In this document: piece by piece, positions 6,180 to 12,651 of the stretch | Layout of the letters: each line of letters starts with the position of its first letter | Numbering within the stretch: the first letter of the stretch is position 1 | Origin: Rhodovulum sp. | GTDB lineage: Bacteria > Pseudomonadota > Alphaproteobacteria > Rhodobacterales > Rhodobacteraceae | DNA: 14,047 nt | NCBI GenBank assembly: GCA_020637615.1 | Contig: JACKKC010000045.1 | Coordinates: forward strand, 1-14,047 | Direction of reading: 5' to 3' | Program-made: the position numbers and the translations under genes | Notes under the pieces: generated by a model | Told to the model about the DNA's origin: nothing | The model's database searches: none | What the model saw: the letters and a program-made list of their open reading frames with translations, nothing else

Positions 6180-7286
6180 TCAGAGGCTTTCGTCGAGCGC
6201 CGCGAGGATCGCGTCGCCCATCGCCCGGGTCGAGACCGGCGTCCCGCCCTCGGGGCCGAGCAGGTCGGCGGTGCGCAGCCCGTCGGCCAGCACGCGCTCC
6301 ACCGCCGCCTCGAGCCGCGCCGCCTCCTCGCCCGCATCGAAGGAATAGCGCAGCGCCATGGCGAAGGAGAGGATGCAGGCGATCGGATTGGCCTTGCCCT
6401 CTCCGGCGATGTCCGGGGCCGAGCCGTGCACCGGCTCGTAGAGCGCCTTGGGCCGGCCGTTCGCCATGGGTGCGCCGAGGCTGGCCGAGGGCAGCATGCC
6501 CAGGCTGCCGGTCAGCATCGCGGCGGCGTCCGAGAGCAGGTCGCCGAAGAGATTGTCGGTCACGATCACGTCGAACTGCTTGGGCCAGCGGCAGAGCTGC
6601 ATGGCGCCGGCATCGGCATACATGTGGGAGAGCGCCACGTCGGGATATTCCGCGGCATGGACCTCGGTCACGACCTGGCGCCAGAGCACGCCCGATTCCA
6701 TGACATTGGCCTTCTCCATCGAGCAGACCTTGTTCGAGCGCTTCCGCGCCAGCTCGAAGGCGACGCGGGCGACGCGGGCGATCTCGCCTTCGGTGTAGCG
6801 CTGGGTGTTGATCCCGACCCGCTCGTTACCCTCGATGACAATACCGCGCGGCTCGCCGAAATAGATGCCGCTCGTCAGCTCGCGCACGATGACGATGTCG
6901 AGCCCGGCGACCACCTCGCGCTTCAGCGACGAGAAATCCGCCAGCGCGTCGAAGCATTGCGCCGGGCGCAGGTTGGCGTAGAGGTCCATCTCCTTGCGCA
7001 GGCGCAGGAGCCCGCGCTCGGGCTTGAGCGAGAAATCGAGCGCGTCGTATTTCGGCCCGCCCACCGCGCCGAGCAGCACGGCGTCCGCCGCCTGGGCCTT
7101 CGCCATGGTGGCGTCGGTCAGGGGGGTCCCGTGCGCGTCATAGGCGCAGCCACCGACCAGATCCTCCTCGACCGCGAAGCGCAGGCCGCGGTTTTCGCCA
7201 TACCAGTCGATGACCTTGCGCACCTCCGCCATGACCTCCGGGCCGATGCCGTCGCCGGGAAGGATCAGGAGCGTCGGGTCGGCCAT
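6180..7286 (-). CDS. leuB: 3-isopropylmalate dehydrogenase
   Basis: Catalyses NAD-dependent oxidative decarboxylation of 3-isopropylmalate to 2-oxoisocaproate, the third committed step in leucine synthesis; cytoplasmic dimer. The 368 aa match the family length. Seen are ILPGDGIGPEV (8-18), the substrate arginines in RLRKEMDLYANLRP (95-108) and VRELTSGIYFG (134-144, with Tyr142), Lys192 in MEKANVM, Asp225 in YADAGAMQL, the metal ligands in TDNLFGDLLSD (243-253) and the NAD-binding HGSAPDIAGEGKANP (288-302). The ATG at 7284-7286 has GAGGA about 9 nt upstream. It lies 54 bp behind the LysR gene and 13 bp ahead of the EamA transporter, all on one strand. leuD is about 4.6 kb away and leuC is not in the window. 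Confidence 0.97.
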   Translation of the reverse strand: MADPTLLILPGDGIGPEVMAEVRKVIDWYGENRGLRFAVEEDLVGGCAYDAHGTPLTDATMAKAQAADAVLLGAVGGPKYDALDFSLKPERGLLRLRKEMDLYANLRPAQCFDALADFSSLKREVVAGLDIVIVRELTSGIYFGEPRGIVIEGNERVGINTQRYTEGEIARVARVAFELARKRSNKVCSMEKANVMESGVLWRQVVTEVHAAEYPDVALSHMYADAGAMQLCRWPKQFDVIVTDNLFGDLLSDAAAMLTGSLGMLPSASLGAPMANGRPKALYEPVHGSAPDIAGEGKANPIACILSFAMALRYSFDAGEEAARLEAAVERVLADGLRTADLLGPEGGTPVSTRAMGDAILAALDESL

Positions 7287-7340
7287 GGATCTGTCCTCGC
7301 AAGGGTGCGGGGTTTCCGCTACCCCCCGCCCGTCCCGGGG

Positions 7341-8237
7341 TCAAGGCGAGGCGAGCGCTTCGAGCGCCGTCGCGAGCCGGTCGAAGACGAATCGGATGCG
7401 CGGGCTCGTGCGCAGGGCGAGCGGCGCGGTCAGCCAGACCGGCAGGCGCGGCAGCGCGAGCTCGGGCAGCACCCGCACCAGACCGGGCTCGGCGCGCGCC
7501 ACCGCCGCATGGGCGACGCCGATGCCGCAGCCCACGCGCAGGAGCTCCCAGCAGACGCCCTGGTCGTCGCAGCGCACCGCGAAGAAACCCTTCGGCGGGT
7601 CGAGGCCCAGCGCCCGCACGCCCTCCCGGATCAGGTCGGAGCGGTCGAAGCCGATCATCACGTGGCCGTCGAGCCCGGCGGGCCCTTCCGGCATGCCGGC
7701 GCGTGCGATGTAGCCGCGCGCGGCGAAGAGGCCGAGCTCGAATTCGCCGAGATGGCGCGTGACCACGTCGAGCTGCGCCGGGCGGTACATGCGCACGGCG
7801 ATGTCGGCCTCGCGGAAGAGCAGGTTCTCGCTGGTGTCGGAGGCCACCAGCTCGATCTCGATCTCCGGGGCGTCGCGGCGGAGCCCGGCGACGATCGCGG
7901 GCATCAGGTGATGCGCTACCGCCACGCTGGTGGTGATGCGCACCGTGCCCGCGAGACGCGTGTCGCGGCCGGCGGCGGCGAGCGCGAGCCGTCCCGCCGC
8001 CCGGCGCATCACCGCCGCCTCGGGCATCAGCGCCCGGGCCGCCTCGGTGGGCACGAGCCCGCGCCGCCGCCGCTCGAAGAGCGCGACCCCGAGCGCCGCT
8101 TCGAGCGCCGCCACATGCCGCCCCAGCGTCGGCTGGCTCGATCCCAGCGCGCGGGCCGCCGCGGAGAGCGAGCCGGTTTCGGCGACCGCGAGGAAGGAGC
8201 GGACCAGCGACCAGTCGAGTCTCGCAATATCATTCAT
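7341..8237 (-). CDS. LysR-family transcriptional regulator
   Basis: A 298-aa protein with an N-terminal winged helix-turn-helix (about residues 8-66: WSLVRSFLAVAETGSLSAAA, then SQPTLGRHVAALEAALGVALFER). A periplasmic-binding-like effector domain follows (about 90-295; TVRITTSVAVAHHLMPAI, RMYRPAQLDVVTRHLGEFEL, GCGIGVAHAAVA). The domain order and length are standard for LysR regulators acting as DNA-bound tetramers. It is divergent from the epimerase-like gene at 8332, with two palindromes in the gap, so it probably regulates itself and that neighbour; the effector is unknown. The start at 8235-8237 sits inside a 14-bp palindrome (8230-8243) and lacks a strong Shine-Dalgarno sequence. It could also read through into leuB 54 bp downstream. 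Confidence 0.93.
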   Translation of the reverse strand: MNDIARLDWSLVRSFLAVAETGSLSAAARALGSSQPTLGRHVAALEAALGVALFERRRRGLVPTEAARALMPEAAVMRRAAGRLALAAAGRDTRLAGTVRITTSVAVAHHLMPAIVAGLRRDAPEIEIELVASDTSENLLFREADIAVRMYRPAQLDVVTRHLGEFELGLFAARGYIARAGMPEGPAGLDGHVMIGFDRSDLIREGVRALGLDPPKGFFAVRCDDQGVCWELLRVGCGIGVAHAAVARAEPGLVRVLPELALPRLPVWLTAPLALRTSPRIRFVFDRLATALEALASP

Positions 8238-8243
8238 GAATGA
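8230..8243. promoter_or_regulatory. Perfect palindrome over the LysR start codon
   Basis: TCATTCATGAATGA is a 14-bp perfect dyad that includes the LysR gene's start codon at 8235-8237. It is a candidate autoregulatory site, by position in a LysR-type divergent gap; binding is not shown. Confidence 0.45.
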
Positions 8244-8270
8244 ATGTCATATCGCCGGATTTCGGCAATT

Positions 8271-8290
8271 TCCATCCGGATCCGAATGGA
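8271..8290. promoter_or_regulatory. Imperfect 20-bp palindrome in the LysR/epimerase gap
   Basis: TCCATCCGGATCCGAATGGA is symmetric about 8280/8281 with a single mismatched pair. It lies midway between the divergent genes, 33 bp from the LysR start and 41 bp from the epimerase start. Position and symmetry fit a LysR recognition site controlling both genes. Confidence 0.5.
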
Positions 8291-8331
8291 TAGATCTGTC
8301 GGCGACCGCAACCATTCCAGAGGAGACCGTC

Positions 8332-9387
8332 ATGTCCCGATCCGTCCTGGTCCTGGGGGCGCGGGGCCGCTTCGGCCGCGCCTCGGCGCATGCCTTCCGC
8401 GATGCCGGCTGGGAAGTGCATGTGCTGACCCGCGGCGCCGCGCCCGGCATCCCCGGCACCACCGAGCACAGGGGCGACCTGCGCGACGCCGAGGCGCTCG
8501 CCCGCCTGGCCGAGGGGCGCGACCTGATCGTCCATGCCGCGAACGTGCCCTATCCGGACTGGGCGAAGGACCTGCCCGCCATGACCCGCGCGGTTCTGGC
8601 CGCGGCGGAGGCGAGCGGCGCGACCGTGCTGATCCCCGGCAATATCTATGTCTTCGGCAGGGCGATGCCGGAGCTGCTGGGTCCCGACACGCCGCACCGC
8701 CCGGACACGCGCAAGGGGCGGCTGCGCGCCGAGATGGAAGCGGCCTTCCGCGCGGCCTCGGCCCGCGGCGTCCGCACCATCGTGCTGCGCGCCGGCGATT
8801 TCCTCGAGGCGGAGGCCAGCGGCAACTGGTTCGACGCGGTGCTCGCGAAATCGCTCGCCGCGGGGCGGCTGGCCTATCCGGGGCGGCGGGACGCGGTGCA
8901 TGCCTGGGCCTGGCTGCCCGACGCCGCCCGCGCGGCGGTGGGGCTCGCCGAGATTCGCGAGGATCTGCCGGCCTTCGCCGACGTGCCCTTCGCGGGCCTG
9001 TCGCTGACCGGGGAGGAGATGCGCGCCGGCCTCGCGCAGGCGATGGGGCGCGGCGTGACCCTCCGCGGCTTCCCCTGGGCGTTCCTGCGCCTCGGTGCGC
9101 CCTTCAACCCGATGTGGCGCGAGATCCTGGAGATGCGCTACCTCTGGGACGTGCCGCATCGGCTCGACCCGGCCCCGCTCGCCCGGCTCCTGCCCGATTA
9201 CCGGCCGACCACGGCGGAGGCGGTCTTCGCCGCGCTGGTCGCTGGCGCGGCTTCCGGCAGGACGACATCGGCCCAGACCAGCCGGTGGGAGGGCCCCGCC
9301 GCCACCGTCCCGGCAAGCGCCGCCTCAGGCGCCGGCCAGAAGACGCCCGCGCCGGCGATGGTCAGCGCCGCATCGGGCAGGACGTAG
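8332..9387 (+). CDS. NAD(P)-binding epimerase/reductase-like protein (atypical SDR)
   Basis: 351 aa with an N-terminal Rossmann fold: VLVLGARGRFGRASA (5-19, GxxGxxG type), an acidic DL at 49-50 and LIVHAAN (65-71). Then come the extended/atypical SDR stretch LIPGNIYVFGR (100-110) and TIVLRAGDFLEA (149-160). The Tyr of YVFG is present, but no Lys follows at +4, so classic YxxxK catalysis is not obvious; it may be a reductase-like or regulatory nucleotide binder. ATG 8332 has AGAGGAG upstream and is divergent from LysR. The conserved-looking part ends near residue 304 (9243). The last 47 residues are low-complexity Ala/Ser/Thr/Pro and lie antisense to the 3' part of the EEP gene, as if an ancestral stop codon was lost. 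Substrate unknown. Confidence 0.85.
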   Translation: MSRSVLVLGARGRFGRASAHAFRDAGWEVHVLTRGAAPGIPGTTEHRGDLRDAEALARLAEGRDLIVHAANVPYPDWAKDLPAMTRAVLAAAEASGATVLIPGNIYVFGRAMPELLGPDTPHRPDTRKGRLRAEMEAAFRAASARGVRTIVLRAGDFLEAEASGNWFDAVLAKSLAAGRLAYPGRRDAVHAWAWLPDAARAAVGLAEIREDLPAFADVPFAGLSLTGEEMRAGLAQAMGRGVTLRGFPWAFLRLGAPFNPMWREILEMRYLWDVPHRLDPAPLARLLPDYRPTTAEAVFAALVAGAASGRTTSAQTSRWEGPAATVPASAASGAGQKTPAPAMVSAASGRT

Positions 9388-10403
9388 TCGACGCGGAGGT
9401 TGCCCGGGCCCCCGTCGTCGCGCCAATCGGCGGTGTCGGTCGCGGGCGCGCCCTTCTGCCGCAAGTTCGCCCCGCCCTGGGCCGCCGCCGCGGCGACGGC
9501 GCCCTCGCTTCGCGGCCGGGGATCGCGGAGCCTTGGATGGGAGAGCAGCTGCCCGATCGCACCGTCGAGCCCGGCGCCGTCCTGCGGATCGGCGTTCAGG
9601 TTGCCCAGCACCACCACCGGCGCCGCGGCCGCGGGCGCGACGCGCCCCTGGTCGTCGGCGAAGGCCTCGCCGTCGAGATAGAGCGCCCAGAACCGCAGCT
9701 CGTCCCGGTGGCGCAGCCGGTTCGCCATCTCCGGCCCGTCGAAGAGCGGCGGCGTCGGGTTCGAGGCGAGCAGGTGCAGCCGCCCGCCATCCGGCAGGAT
9801 CACCGGCACGTCCCAATGCGAGCGCGACGAGAGCCGGAAGGCTGCCTGCGCCCCGGCGTCCGGCCATGGGGTGCCCTCCGGGGTTGTCGGCAGCTCCGCG
9901 CCGGGCAGATCGGCCCAGCGCAGCATGCGGAAGCTGCGCGCGGCCTCCGCGTCGAGCGGCAGCCGCGAGACCAGCGCCATGCCGCCATTGCCGGGGAACT
10001 TGCCCCAGCCCCAGCCGTCGCCCCAGCCCATGAGCATCCCGTCGCCGTCGAGGTCGAGCCCCGAGACCTCGCCCGCGTTCACCGGCCCGTCGAAGACGTG
10101 AGCATAGTCGATCCCCTCCGGCCCCTGGCGCAGCAGGTCGAGAAAGGCCGCCAGCGCCCGGCCGCGCAGGTCGTGGTCGAAGCTCGTCAGGAGCAGCACG
10201 TCGGGCCGCGCCGCCCGGATCACCGCCAGCACCGCGGCGAGCCCGGCATCGGGCTCGCGCCCGAGGTCGTGCAGGAGCACCCCGGCGCCCTTGCGGGTCA
10301 GATCGACGTCATAGGTCGCCACGCGCAGGGTCTCCGCGCCCGCCGCCTGGGGCAGGACCGCGAGGAGGAGGAGGGCGATAAGGCGCGCGCGGATCCGGGT
10401 CAC
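9198..10403 (-). CDS. Exported endonuclease/exonuclease/phosphatase (EEP) family protein
   Basis: 401 aa with a signal peptide (residues 1-23, cleavage after AGA). The EEP-type core has LRVATYDVDL (26-35), PDVLLLTSFDHD (67-78), GMALVSRLPL (141-150), VVVLGNLNADP (263-273), NLRVDYVLP (335-343) and SHRLVWADV (372-380). EEP enzymes cleave phosphodiester or phosphoester bonds. Here the usual GDxN reads GNLN (Asp to Asn at 267), and the common QE after the PDVLLL strand is replaced by SFD, so ordinary activity is doubtful. Likely periplasmic. The start is GTG at 10401-10403, without a clear ribosome binding site; it is chosen because it begins the signal peptide. The core ends near residue 382. A 19-residue Ala/Thr-rich tail lies antisense to the epimerase gene's conserved 3' end, giving a 190-bp convergent overlap. 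Confidence 0.85.
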   Translation of the reverse strand: MTRIRARLIALLLLAVLPQAAGAETLRVATYDVDLTRKGAGVLLHDLGREPDAGLAAVLAVIRAARPDVLLLTSFDHDLRGRALAAFLDLLRQGPEGIDYAHVFDGPVNAGEVSGLDLDGDGMLMGWGDGWGWGKFPGNGGMALVSRLPLDAEAARSFRMLRWADLPGAELPTTPEGTPWPDAGAQAAFRLSSRSHWDVPVILPDGGRLHLLASNPTPPLFDGPEMANRLRHRDELRFWALYLDGEAFADDQGRVAPAAAAPVVVLGNLNADPQDGAGLDGAIGQLLSHPRLRDPRPRSEGAVAAAAAQGGANLRQKGAPATDTADWRDDGGPGNLRVDYVLPDAALTIAGAGVFWPAPEAALAGTVAAGPSHRLVWADVVLPEAAPATSAAKTASAVVGR

Positions 10404-10434
10404 GCCGGCGAGGCTCGCGCGCCGGCGTTAAGCC

Positions 10435-10444
10435 GCGGTTAACC
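10435..10444 (+). repeat. Direct repeat, left copy (GCGGTTAACC)
   Basis: Ten bases identical to 11885-11894, on the two sides of the low-GC island. The partner overlaps the leuD stop codon. It could be a remnant of insertion or recombination, or a chance match containing the self-complementary GTTAAC. Confidence 0.35.
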
Positions 10445-10533
10445 AACATGGCGAGACGCGGGCACAGCGAGTTGGTTCGCGATGACTTCGGCTTGTTCAG
10501 CTCGCGCTGGAGCAGTATAGTATATGGCGAAAA

Positions 10534-10597
10534 AATCTGAATTATATTGAAAATAGATTCAAAAGAATCAGTGTAATTTAATCTAATAATTCAGATT
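10534..10597. repeat. Inverted repeat in AT-rich DNA (12-bp arms)
   Basis: AATCTGAATTAT (10534-10545) and ATAATTCAGATT (10586-10597) are perfect inverted copies 40 bp apart. Nested inside are TAGATT/AATCTA (10554-10559, 10580-10585) and a GATTC-AAAA-GAATC hairpin (10556-10569). Just outside is ATAAATcATTTAT (10601-10613). No flanking target-site duplication was seen. It could be a protein-binding array, a MITE-like remnant, or a folded leader; the role is unknown. Confidence 0.7.
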
Positions 10598-10614
10598 ATC
10601 ATAAATCATTTATA

Positions 10615-10794
10615 GTGATTTTAGATCATATCATTTGCCTGCAAGCCGCTCGCATCGCGCCAGATGCGGGACAAGGCTTCACCCCACGCGAACTGCGCCA
10701 CCTGAGAACAAACAATTCGTTATTCCACGGCGTTGACATTGAAATACTGCATTATGATACAGAAAAGGATTGGAATCAGGGGCAAAGAAGTTAG
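10615..10794 (+). CDS. Possible small ORF (59 codons) ending in TAG just before the next gene
   Basis: This frame is open from 10582, after a TAA at 10579. Its only ordinary start is GTG at 10615, which lacks a Shine-Dalgarno sequence. It ends with TAG at 10792-10794, immediately followed by the ATG at 10795 in the same frame. The peptide is not obviously noise: it contains FTPRELRHLRTNNSLFHGVD and then EILHYDTEKDW, with a balanced charged composition. It may be a real small gene, the remnant 3' end of a decayed gene, or an upstream part of the next protein separated by an amber codon. No family was recognised. If it is coding, the promoter-like boxes at 10733-10758 lie inside it. Confidence 0.3.
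   Translation: MILDHIICLQAARIAPDAGQGFTPRELRHLRTNNSLFHGVDIEILHYDTEKDWNQGQRS
10733..10761 (+). promoter_or_regulatory. Promoter-like boxes upstream of the island gene
   Basis: TTGACA at 10733-10738 is a perfect -35 match. The -10 options are TATGAT (10753-10758; good sequence but only 14 bp spacing) or GATACA (10756-10761; 17 bp spacing but poor sequence). It lies about 35 bp upstream of ATG 10795. The same bases also read in frame as coding in the possible small ORF, so the call is tentative. Confidence 0.35.
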
Positions 10795-11550
10795 ATGGAA
10801 GAAAACGGGGACGATCTTGAAATCGAGCACGACGGGAAGCGATACGAAAGGGACAGAGCGTACCTGAAGCTCGTCAGCACCGATTTCCGCGAGGAGGTTG
10901 GGTGGCACCAGGGTCTAGGTTCCCCTCCGGAGTATTTCTCGACCATCGAGGGAACGGCACGGATCGACGGGGGTAGGCTCGCGGTACTCGGCGACGAAAA
11001 CAGTGAGATCCGGCAGTTCGAGTTCACACTCGAGCCTGTGTCGGACGAGACGCTCGCTCACTATCGATCGGTAATCAACCTAAGTAGAAAGTCAAAAACT
11101 CTTGAGATAAAACCGGACGAGATAGCAAGGTCGTGGCCGCTCCATCTTTACAGCAATGATGGTTTTGTCGTCTACCTCCCGAGGGCGGACTACGAAAAAG
11201 TCAGAATGATTTCCGCTCCAAGGATGGAAATATCCATCGAGATCCCAACCTACGCTGAGCTAGGCCCGTCATTGGGCCCCGACTTGCTCCTTGATGACGA
11301 CCGAACCAGGCCGTTTGGTCGTTGCGCCGACCTACGCTTCGTCTTGGAGGGTGCTGAGCGGTTTGCCACCCCCAACACGGACGATGACGAGACCGATGAT
11401 GCAGAACCACAGACAGTTCCGGTTCTCCTCGCCAAAATCGAACGCCGTCTTGGCGAGGTTGGCGGACACCTGAAAGGCGTGCAACGGGCCATAATCTGGC
11501 TAGTTGTCGCCGCTGTAGCGGTTGCGTTGATCCATGGCTTGTTCGGGTGA
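10795..11550 (+). CDS. Tail-anchored protein of unknown function in the low-GC island
   Basis: 251 aa, no recognised family. The first ~205 residues are soluble, acidic and beta-strand-like, with a charged start (MEENGDDLEIEHDGKRYERD), IEGTARIDGGRLAVLGDENS (51-70), and a very acidic linker (DDDETDDAEP, 196-205). A short amphipathic segment (LLAKIERRLGEVGGHLKGVQ, 211-230) then leads into a single hydrophobic helix (231-250, AIIWLVVAAVAVALIHGLF) at the very C terminus. This implies a tail-anchored inner-membrane protein with the large domain in the cytoplasm. Codons such as AGT, AGA, ATA and AAA occur in runs (for example residues 97-107) and are rare in the flanking genes, which points to horizontal acquisition. 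ATG 10795 directly follows a TAG in the same frame; AAGAAG is a weak ribosome binding site. Confidence 0.75.
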   Translation: MEENGDDLEIEHDGKRYERDRAYLKLVSTDFREEVGWHQGLGSPPEYFSTIEGTARIDGGRLAVLGDENSEIRQFEFTLEPVSDETLAHYRSVINLSRKSKTLEIKPDEIARSWPLHLYSNDGFVVYLPRADYEKVRMISAPRMEISIEIPTYAELGPSLGPDLLLDDDRTRPFGRCADLRFVLEGAERFATPNTDDDETDDAEPQTVPVLLAKIERRLGEVGGHLKGVQRAIIWLVVAAVAVALIHGLFG

Positions 11551-11888
11551 TTCCCGGCAGGCAACTTTTCGGCCGATGACAATCACAAGATCAGTCCATG
11601 AGCAGATTTTGATGCGGGCTTGAATACCCAACCTGCGCAGCGCGAAGTCGACTGCGTTTGCTCAAGGACGCGTTGCCGGCAACTCGTCGCTCCCTGCGAC
11701 CTCTAGTCTCTGCTTGGCAGGCCCAATCATCGAACATCTGCCGAACGCGTTTGAGGGCGTGCAGGCGTCGGTTTGGCACGCCGCATCAGCCCGAAGCACC
11801 CGGACTTGACAAACTCCATGCAATCTCCGGGGGATCTGCATAACCGGGATTCAATTGGCCGCACAGCTTCTTCGTTCTTCCGCTGCGG
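11551..11888. other. Gene-free remainder of the low-GC island
   Basis: Intermediate GC content, with short open frames on both strands (11591-11779 minus, 11658-11843 plus). Neither has a good ribosome binding site or a recognisable protein, and they overlap each other. No transposase motif, terminal inverted repeat or terminator with a T-tract was seen. It may be decayed coding sequence. Confidence 0.5.
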
Positions 11889-11894
11889 TTAACC
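11885..11894 (+). repeat. Direct repeat, right copy (GCGGTTAACC)
   Basis: Identical to 10435-10444. Includes the TTA that is the leuD stop codon (TAA on the minus strand, 11889-11891), so it marks the right-hand junction between island and leuD. Confidence 0.35.
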
Positions 11895-12506
11895 GGCGTG
11901 GGCCTGCCAGGGCATCCGCGCTTCCAGCGCCTTCTCGAAGGCGGCGATATGCGCCTCCTTCTCCATGGTCAGCCCGATGTCGTCGAGCCCGTTTAGCAGG
12001 CAATGCTTGCGGAACGGGTCGACCTCGAAGGCGATCGAGCCGCCGTCGGGGCCGGTGATCACCTGGTTCTCGAGGTCGATGGTCACGATGGCATTGGCGC
12101 CGCGCCCGGCGTCGTCCATCAGCTTGTCGACGTCCTCCTGCGGCAGCGCGATCGGCAGGATGCCGTTCTTGAAGCAGTTGTTGTAGAAGATGTCGGCGAA
12201 GCTCGGCGCGATCACGCAGCGGATGCCGAAGTCGAGCAGCGCCCAGGGCGCGTGCTCGCGGCTAGAGCCGCAGCCGAAGTTCTCGCCGGTGACGAGGATC
12301 CGCGCGTCCCGGTAGGCGGGGCGATTGAGCACGAAATCCTCGATCTCCCTGCCCTCGGCGTCGTAGCGCATCTCGTCGAAGAGGTTCTTGCCGAGGCCCG
12401 AGCGCTTGATCGTCTTCAGGAACTGCTTGGGGATGATCATGTCGGTGTCGACATTAATCTGCGGCAGCGGCGCCGCGACGCCGGTCAGCGTGGTGAACTT
12501 GTCCAT
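11889..12506 (-). CDS. leuD: 3-isopropylmalate dehydratase small subunit
   Basis: Small (swivel-domain) subunit of isopropylmalate isomerase, which with LeuC converts 2-isopropylmalate to 3-isopropylmalate in leucine synthesis. 205 aa, close to the family's usual ~200. Signatures are MDKFTTLTGVAAPLPQINVD (1-20), TDMIIPKQFLKTI (21-33), the GENFGCGSSREHAPWAL loop (74-90) and SFADIFYNNCFKNGILPI (102-119). The start ATG at 12504-12506 begins the conserved N terminus and has GGAG about 9 nt upstream; the open frame further upstream is Arg/Pro-rich and not part of the protein. leuC is not adjacent. Its 3' end touches the low-GC island (the stop codon lies inside the 10-bp direct repeat). It is divergent from the MFS gene, with a 145-bp gap. 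Confidence 0.97.
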   Translation of the reverse strand: MDKFTTLTGVAAPLPQINVDTDMIIPKQFLKTIKRSGLGKNLFDEMRYDAEGREIEDFVLNRPAYRDARILVTGENFGCGSSREHAPWALLDFGIRCVIAPSFADIFYNNCFKNGILPIALPQEDVDKLMDDAGRGANAIVTIDLENQVITGPDGGSIAFEVDPFRKHCLLNGLDDIGLTMEKEAHIAAFEKALEARMPWQAHAG

Positions 12507-12651
12507 GATCACGATCTCCGGATTCTCCGCCGGAGACAAACCACGCCCGGCGCCGCCGCGCAAGGCTCCGGGGCCGGGTTTCGCATGCAATCGCCCCGCC
12601 TGGCCTGCGATCGGGCCTCGTCTTTCCCCACGCCCGGGGCTAGCAGGATGC

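Larger units (their letters stand above)
10404..10614. other. Spacer between EEP gene and the low-GC island, turning AT-rich
   Basis: The first ~75 bp are GC-rich host-like sequence, with GCGGTTAACC (10435-10444) and an AACCAAC/GTTGGTT inverted repeat (10441-10447, 10471-10477). From about 10515 the composition turns abruptly to mostly A and T. No supported gene lies in this stretch. Confidence 0.6.

Noticed and set aside
7321..7341. C-run/G-run dyad between LysR and leuB as a terminator
   Set aside because: Only about 4-5 bp pair cleanly and there is no T-tract on the minus strand; it is too weak to call.
11591..11843. Short ORFs on both strands after the tail-anchored gene, considered as transposase remnants
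   Set aside because: No DDE, HTH or other transposase motif and no terminal inverted repeats; the two frames overlap antisense and neither has a ribosome binding site.
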